Positions 41,941 to 50,870 are shown, counted from the first letter of the stretch. The stretch: 64,000 nt of DNA from Alicycliphilus denitrificans K601 (GCF_000204645.1 NC_015422.1:1939001-2003000); one strand, 5' to 3'. Numbers and translations: made by a program. The notes: generated from the letters alone by a model not told the origin.

Positions 41941-43545
41941 TCACATCCTGAACACGCCGAAACGCGTGTCCTGCTGCGGGGAAGCCGCGGCGAGCGAAAG
42001 GCCCATGGCCAGCCACGCCCGCGTGTCGGCCGGGTCGATCACCGCATCCACCCAAAGCTTGGAAGCGGCGTTGACCGCGGTGCTCTCGGCGGCATAGCGC
42101 TCGCGGATCGGTTGCTTGTACGCCTCGGCGTCCTCGGGCGTGAACCGCTGGCCTTTGCGGGCCAGCTGCTCTTCGCGCACCAGCGCCAGGACGGTCGCTG
42201 CCTGTTCGCCGCCCATCACCGAGGTGCGCGCGTTCGGCCACGCGGCCATCAGCCGCGGCCCGAACGCCCGGCCGCACATGGCATATGCGCCGGCACCGTA
42301 GCTGCCGCCCACGATGACGCTGAACTTGGGCACGCGCGACGTCGACACCGCGTTGACCATCTTCGCCCCGTCCTTGGCGATGCCGCCCTGCTCGTAGCTC
42401 ACGCCCACCATGAAGCCGCTGATGTTGTGCAGGAACACCAGCGGAATGGCGCTCTGGCTGCAAAGCTCGATGAAGTTCGCGGCCTTCTGGGCGCTTTCGC
42501 TGAACAGGACACCGTCGTTGATCAGGACACCCACGGGATAGCCCCCGATGGCCCCGGTGCCGCAGATCAGGGTGCTGCCATAGCGCTCCCGGTACTCGTT
42601 CAGTTCGCTGCCGTCCAGGATGCGCGCCAGGATCTCGCGGGCGGGGATCGGCTGCTTCGGATTTTCCGGGATGAGGCCGGGAAGCTCCGATGGCGCGTAC
42701 AGGGGTTCGGCCGGCGCCAGCGGCGGGCTGGCGATCCGGCCGGGACCGGGGCGGGCCACGATCTCGCGTACCGTGGAGAGGGCGTGGAGCTCGTCGCGGG
42801 CCAGGTGGTCCGCCACACCGGACATCCGTGTGTGGACGTCGGCTCCACCGAGCGTCTGGTGGTCGACGACCTCGCCCGTGGCGGCCTGGACCAGCTGCGG
42901 CCCGCCCAAGTAGATGGTGCCGTTCCCCTGGACGATGATCGTTTCATCGCACATGGCGGGGATGTACGCACCACCCGCCGTGCATTGCCCCATGACCGCT
43001 GCGATCTGCTTGAGGCCCATGGAGGACATCTCGGCGATGTTGCGGAAGATGCGGCCGAAGTGGTTCTCGTCCGGGAAGATGTCTTCCTGCAGCGGCAGGA
43101 AGGCCCCGCCCGAGTCCACCAGGTAGATGCAAGGCAGGCCGTTCTCGCGCGCGATGGCCTGCGCCCGGACCTGCTTCTTGATCGTGAGCGGATAGTAGGT
43201 TCCACCCTTCACCGTGGCGTCGTTGGCCATGACCATGCACGGCCGGCCTTCCACGATGCCGATGCCGGTGATGATGCCGGCGCTCGGCACGGCACCTTCG
43301 TACAGGCCGTGCGCCGCCAGCTGCCCGATCTCCAGGAACGGAGTGCCGGGGTCGAGCAGGACGTTGATGCGGTGGCGCGGCAGCAGCTTGTCGCGCTTGA
43401 GGTGGGCCTGGCTCGCCTGGCTGCCACCGCCGGCGACGGCGGCGGTGCGGGCCGCCGCGACCTGCTCCTGCAGCCTGGCGTAGGCCGCGCTGTTGGCTGC
43501 GTACGCGGGATCCGCCGTGCGCAGCGAGGAACGCAGGACGGCCAT
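41941..43545 (-). CDS. Acyl-CoA carboxylase beta subunit (carboxyltransferase)
   Basis: 534 residues from ATG 43545. N-terminal crotonase-fold domain: RHRINVLLDPGTPFLEIGQL, DSGGAFLPLQEDIFPDENHF, GQCTAGGAYIPAMCDETIIV. C-terminal domain: FLHNISGFMVGVSYEQGGIA, VIVGGSYGAGAYAMCGRAFG, MGGEQAATVLA. This is the MCC/GCC type, and the phrase NISGFMVG is shared with methylcrotonyl- and geranyl-CoA carboxylases. Gaps of 2 bp on either side join it tightly to the alpha subunit and to the AtuA-like small gene. Confidence 0.93.
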   Translation of the reverse strand: MAVLRSSLRTADPAYAANSAAYARLQEQVAAARTAAVAGGGSQASQAHLKRDKLLPRHRINVLLDPGTPFLEIGQLAAHGLYEGAVPSAGIITGIGIVEGRPCMVMANDATVKGGTYYPLTIKKQVRAQAIARENGLPCIYLVDSGGAFLPLQEDIFPDENHFGRIFRNIAEMSSMGLKQIAAVMGQCTAGGAYIPAMCDETIIVQGNGTIYLGGPQLVQAATGEVVDHQTLGGADVHTRMSGVADHLARDELHALSTVREIVARPGPGRIASPPLAPAEPLYAPSELPGLIPENPKQPIPAREILARILDGSELNEYRERYGSTLICGTGAIGGYPVGVLINDGVLFSESAQKAANFIELCSQSAIPLVFLHNISGFMVGVSYEQGGIAKDGAKMVNAVSTSRVPKFSVIVGGSYGAGAYAMCGRAFGPRLMAAWPNARTSVMGGEQAATVLALVREEQLARKGQRFTPEDAEAYKQPIRERYAAESTAVNAASKLWVDAVIDPADTRAWLAMGLSLAAASPQQDTRFGVFRM

Positions 43546-43547
43546 CG

Positions 43548-43859
43548 TCAGTCGAGCACCGGCAGGCGCAGCAGGGCGTAGCCGAGTGACTTGCCGGTCT
43601 GGTCCAGGCGCAGGGTCTTCGTCGCCCCGCCGCCGAGGGCGCGCTCCATCACCACGACCACCGCTTCGATGTTGTCCATCGGATAGCAATGGACGTCGCC
43701 GCGCACCCAGTCCCCGTACAGCGATTTCACCGCGGCCGGCGTCACGCTGGCCTTCAGGACTGCATAGTCCGCCGGCGTGCGCGCGATCACGCCGGCCGTG
43801 CACACGTCGCCCTTGTCGCCGGAGCGGACGTAAGCGATGTCTCGAACGATCTTCGCCAT
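43548..43859 (-). CDS. AtuA-like ferredoxin-fold small protein
   Basis: 103 residues from ATG 43859, behind AGGAGAAG. IVRDIAYVRSGDKGDVCTAG, SLYGDWVRGDVHCYPMDNIE and the tail LDQTGKSLGYALLRLPV are features of the small domain that in many genomes is either fused to, or placed just after, the AtuA (DUF1446) domain. Here it is separate and 10 bp downstream of the DUF1446 gene. Function unknown; it probably completes the AtuA protein. Confidence 0.82.
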   Translation of the reverse strand: MAKIVRDIAYVRSGDKGDVCTAGVIARTPADYAVLKASVTPAAVKSLYGDWVRGDVHCYPMDNIEAVVVVMERALGGGATKTLRLDQTGKSLGYALLRLPVLD

Positions 43860-43869
43860 GTTCTTCTCC

Positions 43870-45246
43870 TCAGCTCACCAGGATTTCGGTCTTCTGCTCG
43901 ACGAAGGACCGCGGGATCAACGTCGGCCAGAGCGAGATCACCGGCCGCGGCTTCATGGGTGTGCCGAACGAGGTGCCCCCGGGGCCCATGATCCACAGGT
44001 GCGAACCGGCGCGCCGCACCTTGTCCGCCTCTTCCGCCGTGCGGGTACGCACGGCGCAGCGCAGCCCCACTTCCGGCAACTGGTTGGCCACCGCCGGGTC
44101 GGGCTTCGGTGCCCCGGGACCGTGCAGCATGTTCACGCCGATGAAGTCGAAATGCACTTGCGAGGCCTCGAGGCCCATGCGCTCGAAACGCTCCAGCATG
44201 GTCTGCCTGGCTTTCACGGCGCGGTCGAAGGCATTGGGCCAGGGGAAGAAGGCCATGCTCTCGCCGATCCAGCCGTCCTGGTAACCGACCACCAGCTTCA
44301 GCATGTCGGGGGCCGGGCGGCCGGTGATGCCGCTCACGCGCACCCGGTCCTCGCCGGCCTGTTCCAGCTTGAGCGAGGTGAAGTCCGCCACGGCATCCGG
44401 CATCAGGTAGCTGCGCGGGTCGGCGATCTCGTAGACCAGGTGCTCCTTGATCGTGAACAGGTCGACCCGGCCACCGGTGCCCGCGAGCTTCGTGACCTCC
44501 GCGCTGCCGTCGGCGGAAAACTCCACGATGGGGAAGCCGACGCGGCCCATGTTGGGCATTTCGGCGAAGCGGGAGGACATGCCGCCGGTGCAGGCGGCCG
44601 CGCATTCGACGATGTGTCCCAGCGTCACGGCGGAAGCGAAGCGGTTCACGTGCGCGGCATCGCGCGCCCAGCCGAATTCGTGGGCCAGCGGCCCGACGTA
44701 GACCGCGTTGTCGGACACCCGGCCCGCGATCACCACGTCGGCGCCACCCGCGAGACCCTCGACGATGCCGGTGCTGTCCGTGTAGACGTTCGCCGACACC
44801 ACGCGGGAGCGGATGGCGGCGAAGTCGCTGTCGCCGGTATCCATGTTGACCATGGGAACGCGTTGCGCGATGAGATCGTCGAGCTTGTGCAGCAGGTCGT
44901 CGCCTTCGACCAGCGCGATCCGCGTGCCCTGCAGGCCGGCCGCGCGCGCTCCTTCGGCGATCCGCTCCGCGGCGGCCCGGGGATTCACGCCGCCGCCGTT
45001 GGAGATCAGCTTCGTGCCGCGATCCCGCGCCGTCTTCAGCATGGCGTTCATGTACGTGACCGCGTCGGGCACGTAACCCATTTGCGGGTTCTTGAGCTTC
45101 TGCCGCTGCAGCAGCGCCATGGTCAGTTCGGCCAGGAAATCGAAACACAGGTAGTCGAGCTCACCGCGCTCGAGCAACTCCACGGCCGGATCCATCGCAT
45201 CGCCCCAGAACCCGGAACCCGCACCCAGGCGGACGACTTTCTTCAT
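43870..45246 (-). CDS. AtuA family protein (DUF1446, acyclic terpene utilisation)
   Basis: 458 residues from ATG 45246, with AAGGAG 6 bases upstream. Motifs: VVRLGAGSGFWGDAMDPAVE at the start, YLCFDFLAELTMALLQRQK, ISNGGGVNPRAAAERIAEGA, ADVVIAGRVSDNAVYVGPLA. AtuA is needed for citronellol/geraniol breakdown in Pseudomonas, but its reaction has not been established. Placement directly before the small domain and the carboxylase beta and alpha genes indicates a role with the carboxylase product or substrate. The promoter spacer carries tandem repeat site 4. Confidence 0.88.
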   Translation of the reverse strand: MKKVVRLGAGSGFWGDAMDPAVELLERGELDYLCFDFLAELTMALLQRQKLKNPQMGYVPDAVTYMNAMLKTARDRGTKLISNGGGVNPRAAAERIAEGARAAGLQGTRIALVEGDDLLHKLDDLIAQRVPMVNMDTGDSDFAAIRSRVVSANVYTDSTGIVEGLAGGADVVIAGRVSDNAVYVGPLAHEFGWARDAAHVNRFASAVTLGHIVECAAACTGGMSSRFAEMPNMGRVGFPIVEFSADGSAEVTKLAGTGGRVDLFTIKEHLVYEIADPRSYLMPDAVADFTSLKLEQAGEDRVRVSGITGRPAPDMLKLVVGYQDGWIGESMAFFPWPNAFDRAVKARQTMLERFERMGLEASQVHFDFIGVNMLHGPGAPKPDPAVANQLPEVGLRCAVRTRTAEEADKVRRAGSHLWIMGPGGTSFGTPMKPRPVISLWPTLIPRSFVEQKTEILVS

Positions 45247-45271
45247 AAGCGCTCCTTGCAATCTGTCTGGC

Positions 45272-45303
45272 AATTTCATTTTGTATGCTGTAATTTCATT
45301 ATG
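45272..45303. promoter_or_regulatory. Tandem direct repeat operator, site 4
   Basis: AATTTCATTTTG at 45272 and AATTTCATTATG at 45292 are 20 bp apart and are the closest pair in the window. They lie between the divergent AtuA-like operon (start 45246) and the thioesterase gene (start 45399). Confidence 0.72.
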
Positions 45304-45398
45304 ATGGAGGCGTCAGCCCGAGTCAACCGGATCGCCCGACGAGTCGATGCGCGTGGAGTACACAGGCAAACTGGTCGCAACCATCCTGGAGCAGCGCG

Positions 45399-45806
45399 AT
45401 GAACACAAGGACAAGGACTATGGACAGCCCCTTCCTCGGGATGCTGGGCGTCGAACTGGTCGAACTGCGCCAGGACTGGTGCGTGCTGGAGCTGGAGGTT
45501 CACCCGCGGCACTGCAACCGGCGCGGGACTCTGCACGGCGGAATGATCTCGGCCCTCCTGGACGCCGGGTGCGTCTATGCAGCGATCACCTTGAACGACG
45601 AGTCCGCTCTTGCCGGCGGCGCGACGGTGATGCTCTCCGTCAACTTCACCAGCGAAGCGCAAAGCGGTACGCGGATCCGGGTGGAGGCGCTGGTGGAGCG
45701 CCGCGGCCGTGGCATCACGTTTTGCAGTGGAAGACTGCTCGGGCCGGAGGGAGACCTCATCGCCGCTTCACATTGCGCCGTGAAGGTTTACCGCGCGCCG
45801 GAGTGA
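45399..45806 (+). CDS. PaaI-type hotdog thioesterase
   Basis: 135 residues. The hotdog active-site segment is NRRGTLHGGMISALLDAG (HGG with a following Asp), and VMLSVNFTSEAQSGTRIRVE is the central strand pair. It cleaves acyl-CoA to free acid and CoA, perhaps to relieve CoA trapping in the pathway. ATG 45399 has GGAG 5 bases upstream; ATG 45420 with AAGGA nearby is also possible and removes the first 7 residues. It is divergent from the AtuA-like operon across tandem repeat site 4. Confidence 0.85.
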   Translation: MNTRTRTMDSPFLGMLGVELVELRQDWCVLELEVHPRHCNRRGTLHGGMISALLDAGCVYAAITLNDESALAGGATVMLSVNFTSEAQSGTRIRVEALVERRGRGITFCSGRLLGPEGDLIAASHCAVKVYRAPE

Positions 45807-45835
45807 GCGGGCGAACACCGCAAGCGCCCGTGCGC

Positions 45836-46580
45836 TCACGCCTGCCGCATCAGGTGCTTGCCGATGACCACCTGCTGGATCTGGGTGGTGCCCTCGTACA
45901 GCCGCAGCAGGCGCACGTCGCGGTAGAAGCGTTCGACCTTGTATTCGTTTATGTAACCGGCGCCACCGTGAACCTGGACGCCGCGGTCGGCGACCCTGCC
46001 GACCATTTCGGTGGTGAACATCTTGGCGCACGAAGCCTGCATGCTCACGTCCGGGTCCGGCACGCCGAACGGCTTGGCGTCGTAGCGGCGCGCCACCTGC
46101 TGCACCAGCGCCCAGCCGGCGAGAAGTTCGGCCTGGCTGTCGGCGAGCATGGCCTGCACCAGTTGGAAGTCGCCGATCCTCTGTCCGAACTGCTTGCGCT
46201 GCTGCGCGTAGACGACGCTCTCCTGCAGGATGCGGCGCGCCATGCCGCAGGCAATGGCGGAGATGTGGAGGCGGCCCCGGTCCAGCACCTTCATGGCGGT
46301 CTTGAAGCCCTTACCGGGTTGCCCGCCGATGATGTTGTGCGCCGGGACGCGGACGTTGTCCAGGTTCACGTCGCAGGTCCTGGTGCCCCGCTGGCCCATC
46401 TTCCGATCGGGCTTCCCGAGCGTCAGCCCCGGCAAACCGGCAGGAACGATGAACGCGGTGATTCCGCCCGCGCCCGGGCCCTCGGTGCGCGCCATCAGCG
46501 TGAACGCTCCCGCGCGCGGCGCATTCGTGATGAAGCGCTTGGTCCCGTTCAGGACGTATTCGTCGCCCTCCCGGACGCCG
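45836..46580 (-). pseudogene. Acyl-CoA dehydrogenase lacking its N-terminal part
   Basis: The coding frame reads from VREGDEYVLNGTKRFITNAP (near 46576) through DRKMGQRGTRTCDVNLDNVR and FGQRIGDFQLVQAMLADSQA to the complete end YEGTTQIQQVVIGKHLMRQA. The YEGT Glu is the classical catalytic base. Roughly 150 N-terminal residues are absent: the sequence switches at about 46577-46583 to a receptor gene on the other strand. An internal ATG at 46495 could give a 219-residue product without the FAD/substrate N-domain, not expected to be active. Confidence 0.85.
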
Positions 46581-46581
46581 C

Positions 46582-47149
46582 GGGGCGTCAGGGAACATCG
46601 GGACCGTGGACGTGATGCGCGCCAAGCCGGATGGCTACACGATCCTGTTGAACCCTTCGGCGCACGTTATCAACCCGGAGATCATGGACAAGAGCCCATA
46701 CCGGGCCCTGGAAGACTTCACGCCGATTTCCCAGGTCGCCAAGGGGCCGCTGGTCCTGATGGTCACGCCTTCGCTGCCCGCCCGAACTCCGCTCGAACTG
46801 GCACAGCTGGCCAAGGCCAAGCCCGATTCGATCACCTTTGCCACTTCGGTCATTGGCTCGGCCAGTCACATTGCCGAAGAGCTCTTCAATCGCGCCGCCG
46901 GCGTCAACATCCTGATCGTCCCCTACAAGGGCAACGCGCCGGCGCTGAACGATCTCATGGGCGGCCAGGTGTCCGCGATGTTCGACCCGGCCGTCACGGC
47001 GGTGCCGCTGGTCAAGGGCGGGAAGGTCAAGGCGCTCGCGGTCACCGGCCGCACGCGACTGGCCTCCGCGCCGGAGATCCCCACCACCGAGGAGACCGGA
47101 CTGAAGGGGTTGGAGTTCTACACCTGGTATGGCCTGTGGGCTCCCAAGG
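46582..47149 (+). pseudogene. Bug/TctC receptor fragment lacking both ends
   Basis: The frame reads GASGNIGTVDVMRAKPDGYT, VPYKGNAPALNDLMGGQVSA and ends WYGLWAPKG where the IS21 element begins at 47150. Signal peptide and about 80 N-terminal residues are missing at the 46580 junction, and about 70 C-terminal residues are missing at the IS. Read-through into the IS gives an artificial tail. The fragment cannot be exported and is not functional. Confidence 0.87.
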
Positions 47150-47222
47150 TGTTGATTTCCATGCAAAGCTGACCCACCATTTCCATCGAATCTTGACCCA
47201 CCCTGGTTCGTGAGCTTCACGC

Positions 47223-48026
47223 TCACGTTGTGGATAAGTTCTTGGTCGCCTTCTCCTTCTTGGTGGTCTGTGGTGGTTGCTGTGCGGAGCTATTCTTGAA
47301 CCGGTAGCTGTCATTGCCGGTCTCAAGAATATGGCAGTGATGCGTGAGCCGGTCCAGCAGCGCCGTGGTCATCTTGGCATCTCCGAACACATTGGCCCAC
47401 TCGCTAAAGCTCAGGTTGGTGGTGATCACGACGCTCGTGCGCTCGTACAGCTTGGACAGCAGGTGGAACAGCAAGGCTCCTCCTGACGTGCTGAATGGCA
47501 GGTAGCCCAGTTCATCCAGGATCACCAGATCGGCATAGGCTAGGCGGTGCGCGATCTGCCCCGGCTTGCCCTGGGCCTTCTCCTCTTCCAGTGCATTGAC
47601 CAGCTCCACCGTGGAGAAGAACCGCACCCTGCGGTGATGGTGCTCAATGGCTTGCACCCCGAGGGCTGTGGCGATGTGGGTCTTGCCCGTACCCGGTCCA
47701 CCCACCAGCACCACGTTGTTGGCGTTCTCCAAGAATTCGCAGCGGTGCAACTGGCGTACCAATGCCTCGTTCACCTCGCTGTGGCTGAAGTCAAACCCAG
47801 CCAGGTCCCGGTACGCAGGGAACCTGGCCACCTTGAGTTGGTAGGCCACAGAGCGCACCTCCCGCTCGGCGGTCTCGGCCTTGAGCAGTTGGGACAGGAT
47901 GGGCTGCGCTGCGTCGAAGGCCGGCGCACCTTGCTCAGCCAGTTCCGCAACCGCCTGGGCCATGCCGTGCATCTTGAGCTCGCGCAGCATGATCACGATG
48001 GAAGCGATGGCAGGGTCATGACGCAT
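47223..48026 (-). CDS. istB: IS21 transposition helper ATPase IstB
   Basis: 267 residues of the usual size. Walker A is GGPGTGKT (109-116) and Walker B is [14 protein letters not shown], followed by the sensor region [19 protein letters not shown]. It is an AAA+ protein that bends target DNA and activates IstA. ATG 48026 overlaps the istA end by 11 bp, which sets a fixed ratio of the two proteins. Intact. Confidence 0.95.
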   Translation of the reverse strand: MRHDPAIASIVIMLRELKMHGMAQAVAELAEQGAPAFDAAQPILSQLLKAETAEREVRSVAYQLKVARFPAYRDLAGFDFSHSEVNEALVRQLHRCEFLENANNVVLVGGPGTGKTHIATALGVQAIEHHHRRVRFFSTVELVNALEEEKAQGKPGQIAHRLAYADLVILDELGYLPFSTSGGALLFHLLSKLYERTSVVITTNLSFSEWANVFGDAKMTTALLDRLTHHCHILETGNDSYRFKNSSAQQPPQTTKKEKATKNLSTT

Positions 48027-49542
48027 AGCGCACCTCCCTCAATTGGTCATAGCGCAGCACGTTGGCCTGGGGTTCCACAGACAGCTTGAGGGCCTGGGGC
48101 GAGGTGACCGGTGCTGGGGCGGGCTTACCGTCCAGCAGGCGGTGCAGCACGTTCAGGATGTGGGTCTTGCTGGCAGCCCCTGACTCCAGTGCCAACTCCA
48201 CTGCAGCGAGCACAGCTTGTTCATCGTGGTGCAGCACCAGAGCCAGAACCTCCACCATCTCTCGGTCGCCGCCTGGCTGCTTCAAGAGGGCGGCCTGCAG
48301 GCGCTTGAAGGCTGCTGGCAGTTCCAGGAATGGAGCACCATTGCGCAAGGCCCCGGGCTTGCGCTGCAGCACTGCCAGGTAGTGGCGCCAGTCGTACACG
48401 GTCTGTCCCGCACCATGGTGGTTACGCTCGATCAGGCGCTGATGCTCGCACACGATCTGGCCTTCGGCAGCGACCACCAGGCGATCGGCATAGACCCGCA
48501 GGCTCACCGGTCGATTGGCATACGGCGCCGGCACGCTGTAGCGATTGCGCTCGAAGTGGACCAAGCAGGTGGGTGAGACGCGCTTGGTGTGCTCCACAAA
48601 GCCATCGAAGGGCCGGGGCATCGGCATCAAGGTTGCCTTCTCTTGAGCCCAGACATCCGCGACGGTGCCCGGCAGCTTGCCGTGCTCGATCTCGTGCCAC
48701 AGCGCCACGCAGCGCTCTTCAAGCCAGGCATTGAGATCGGACAGGCTTAGGAATGGCGGCACCACCTGCCACAGGCGATGGCGGGCATCGCGCACGTTCT
48801 TCTCCACCTGGCCCTTCTCCCAGCCCGAAGCAGGATTGCAGAACTCGGCCTCGAACAGGAAGTGGCTGACCATGGCCGCAAAGCGCGCATTGACGTCGCG
48901 CTCCTTGCCACGGCGCACCCGGTCTACGGCGGTGCGCATGTTGTCGTAGATGCCACGGCGGGGCACACCGCCCAGGACTGCGAATGCATGGTTGTGGGCA
49001 TCGAACAGCATCTCGTGCGTTTGCAGCGGATAGGCGCGCAGGTAGAACGCTCGGCTGTGGCTGAGCTTGAAGTGGGCTACCTGCAGCTTGGTGCGCACGC
49101 CGGCGAGAACAGCCCAGTCCTCGCTCCAGTCGAACTGGAAGGCCTCACCCGGACCGAAGGCCAGGGGAACGAAGGTGCCGCGGCCAGTGGTCTGCTGGGC
49201 CACAAGGCGCTGCTCGTGCCAGAGGCGGGCAAAGGCCGCTACGCGGTTGTAGGAGCCGCCATAACCGAGCGCCTGCAGATCCACGTACATCTGCTTGACG
49301 GTGCGGCGCTGCTTGCGGGATCGGCCAGCTTCCGTCTTGAGCCAGCCAGCGAGCTTCAAGGCGAAGGGATCGAGCTTGGATGGACTGACCCGCTTGGCAT
49401 AGTGCGGCTCGGCCTCGCCTACGCGCAGGTACTTGCGGATGGTGTTGCGCGAGAGGCCCGTGCGGCGGGCTATCTCCCGGATGGACAGCTGCTCTCGCAG
49501 GGCCCAGCGCCTGATGACACTCAGTGTTGCCACGTCTATCAC
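48016..49542 (-). CDS. istA: IS21 transposase IstA
   Basis: 508 residues from GTG 49542 (AGGAG 7-10 bases upstream of a second GTG; the first GTG gives the family-typical start [20 protein letters not shown]). [26 protein letters not shown] catalytic core with Asp138 (FQFDWSEDW), Asp200 ([11 protein letters not shown]) and Glu247 ([11 protein letters not shown]). The C-terminal part interacts with IstB. Complete and apparently active, so the element could still move. Confidence 0.93.
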   Translation of the reverse strand: MIDVATLSVIRRWALREQLSIREIARRTGLSRNTIRKYLRVGEAEPHYAKRVSPSKLDPFALKLAGWLKTEAGRSRKQRRTVKQMYVDLQALGYGGSYNRVAAFARLWHEQRLVAQQTTGRGTFVPLAFGPGEAFQFDWSEDWAVLAGVRTKLQVAHFKLSHSRAFYLRAYPLQTHEMLFDAHNHAFAVLGGVPRRGIYDNMRTAVDRVRRGKERDVNARFAAMVSHFLFEAEFCNPASGWEKGQVEKNVRDARHRLWQVVPPFLSLSDLNAWLEERCVALWHEIEHGKLPGTVADVWAQEKATLMPMPRPFDGFVEHTKRVSPTCLVHFERNRYSVPAPYANRPVSLRVYADRLVVAAEGQIVCEHQRLIERNHHGAGQTVYDWRHYLAVLQRKPGALRNGAPFLELPAAFKRLQAALLKQPGGDREMVEVLALVLHHDEQAVLAAVELALESGAASKTHILNVLHRLLDGKPAPAPVTSPQALKLSVEPQANVLRYDQLREVRYAS

Positions 49543-49650
49543 TCCTGGTCTCCTGCTGCTCAGCAAAGCAGCAGGTTAGGGTTAGTACGTGGGTCAGGTT
49601 TGGATGGAAATCCCGGGGGTTAGTGGGTCACTTCTGCGTGGAAATCAACA

Positions 49651-49890
49651 TGCACGACGCGCGACGACTTCGCTGCGAAGAACGCCGCGGCGCGAGCGGC
49701 GCTGGAGAAGTTCGGCGAGTTGCCGCAGGACGTGCTGGAAGGCACGCGCCGCTCGCGCTTCGCGCCACCCATCGCACGGCGGGCGAACCGGCCCGGTGCG
49801 CCGGCTGCGGCGCCTGCCGCCGATGCGGTGAAGCTTGCACCGAAAGATGGCGCACCCGATGGGGCACCAGACGAGGATGCCACGACATGA
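49651..49890 (+). pseudogene. C-terminal part of an ICE gene cut by the IS (probable TIGR03761/PFL_4669 family)
   Basis: The frame ending at TGA 49888 runs back to the IS edge and encodes TTRDDFAAKNAAARAALEKF, LPQDVLEGTRRSRFAPPIAR and a Pro/Ala-rich tail. The next gene starts inside its stop codon (ATGA). In clc/PFGI-type ICEs a TIGR03761 (PFL_4669) gene precedes DUF3158, ssb and topB, so I assign the fragment to that family by order and by tail similarity. A ParB-like gene is an alternative. The N-terminal part was lost at the IS. Confidence 0.6.
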
Positions 49891-50426
49891 CGGCATTGAC
49901 CCCTTCCGCGCACTTCGTTCCGCTGGAACAGACGGACTTCCGGCGGCTGGAACATGCGGCCTACCTAAAAGGCCTTTTACAGCCCTTTAAGGGTAAGGGG
50001 AGTCTGGAGACCTGGGCCAGCCAGTGCGCAGCGCTGCGCGACGACCTGATTGGCCTGGCGCAGCGGCGTGTGCTGCCCCAGGCACGCGCCTACCCCTTCA
50101 GCCTGCTCGACGTGCAACTGGCCCAGCAGGCCACTGGCGCAGGGACGACCTTCCTGCGTTGGCGCAACCTCGACCGTTCCTCCATGGGCGTGGCGTTGTG
50201 GGAGGCCCTGCTGGCCAACCCCGCGACGCCGGGCTCGCTGATCGACGAGCTGTACGCGATCGAACTGCAGCGCATCGTACTGAACATGCAGATCAGCCTG
50301 ACCCACAGCATCGCTCGCCAAGCCCTGGAATGCGCCAACAAGGCCGCGCAGGCCGAAGCGGCTTACCTGCGGCGCGTCCACGGGCGTACCGCGTCCGTTC
50401 CACCCACCACCAAGGAGTCACCATGA
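49887..50426 (+). CDS. DUF3158 family ICE protein
   Basis: 179 residues. FVPLEQTDFRRLEHAAYLKG, LETWASQCAALRDDLIGLAQ, GAGTTFLRWRNLDRSSMGVA and IELQRIVLNMQISLTHSIAR fit the DUF3158 proteins encoded next to ssb and topB in integrative conjugative elements. Function unknown; the place in the gene order suggests DNA maintenance or processing. ATG 49887 overlaps the upstream stop and its own stop overlaps the ssb start. Confidence 0.8.
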   Translation: MTALTPSAHFVPLEQTDFRRLEHAAYLKGLLQPFKGKGSLETWASQCAALRDDLIGLAQRRVLPQARAYPFSLLDVQLAQQATGAGTTFLRWRNLDRSSMGVALWEALLANPATPGSLIDELYAIELQRIVLNMQISLTHSIARQALECANKAAQAEAAYLRRVHGRTASVPPTTKESP

Positions 50427-50806
50427 GCACGCACTTCGTCGGCGAGGGCAACATCGGTTCTGCGCCGGACTACCGCGAATTCCCGAACGGCAACGACGAG
50501 CCGCGCCGGCTGCTTCGCTTGAACGTCTACTTCGACAACCCGATCCCGAAGAAGGACGGCGAGTACGAAGATCGCGGCGGCTTCTGGGCGCCGGTGGAGC
50601 TGTGGCACCGCGACGCCGATCATTGGAAGACGCTGTATCAGAAGGGTATGCGGGTGCTGGTCGAGGGCCGCACCGTGCGCGACGAATGGGAGGACGCCGA
50701 CGAGAACGAGCGCGTCACGTTCAAGGTCGAGGCCCGGCGCGTGGGCATCCTGCCGTACCGCATCGAGTCGGTGGCGCTCAGCGCCAAGCCGGCCGGCGGA
50801 CAGTAG
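50423..50806 (+). CDS. ssb: Single-stranded DNA-binding protein, ICE type
   Basis: 127 residues from ATG 50423, with AAGGAG 5 bases upstream and a 4-bp overlap with DUF3158. The OB-fold strands LLRLNVYFDNPIPKKDGEYE, FWAPVELWHRDADHWKTLYQ, KGMRVLVEGRTVRDEW and FKVEARRVGILPYRIESVAL resemble ICE-borne SSB proteins, which lack the acidic C-terminal tip (DDDIPF) of the chromosomal SSB; here the end is KPAGGQ. It likely protects the transferred strand and acts with topoisomerase III. Confidence 0.85.
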   Translation: MSTHFVGEGNIGSAPDYREFPNGNDEPRRLLRLNVYFDNPIPKKDGEYEDRGGFWAPVELWHRDADHWKTLYQKGMRVLVEGRTVRDEWEDADENERVTFKVEARRVGILPYRIESVALSAKPAGGQ

Positions 50807-50870
50807 TTCGCCCATCGCCGTTCCCCCGCGGGCGGTTGTAGCAACTGTCATGCGCCCGCGATGCACCAGC

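Larger units (their letters stand above)
47150..49650 (-). mobile_element. IS21-family insertion sequence
   Basis: About 2.5 kb. The ends are TGTTGATTTCCA... in inverted orientation; over the first 28 bp they agree at 24 positions, both reaching TGACCCAC. Each end has a second inner copy of the TTTCCATC...TGACCCAC block, as expected for the multiple transposase sites of IS21. It carries istA and istB with the usual 11-bp overlap. The flanks (CCCAAGG on the left, TGCACGAC on the right) share no target duplication, which IS21 elements normally make (4-8 bp). The left flank is a receptor gene and the right flank an ICE gene, so a deletion or recombination at the element joined them. Confidence 0.92.

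Noticed and set aside
49565-49590. GTTAGGGTTAG, telomere-like tandem
   Set aside because: Only two units, inside the end of the IS21 element next to its transposase binding sites; chance.
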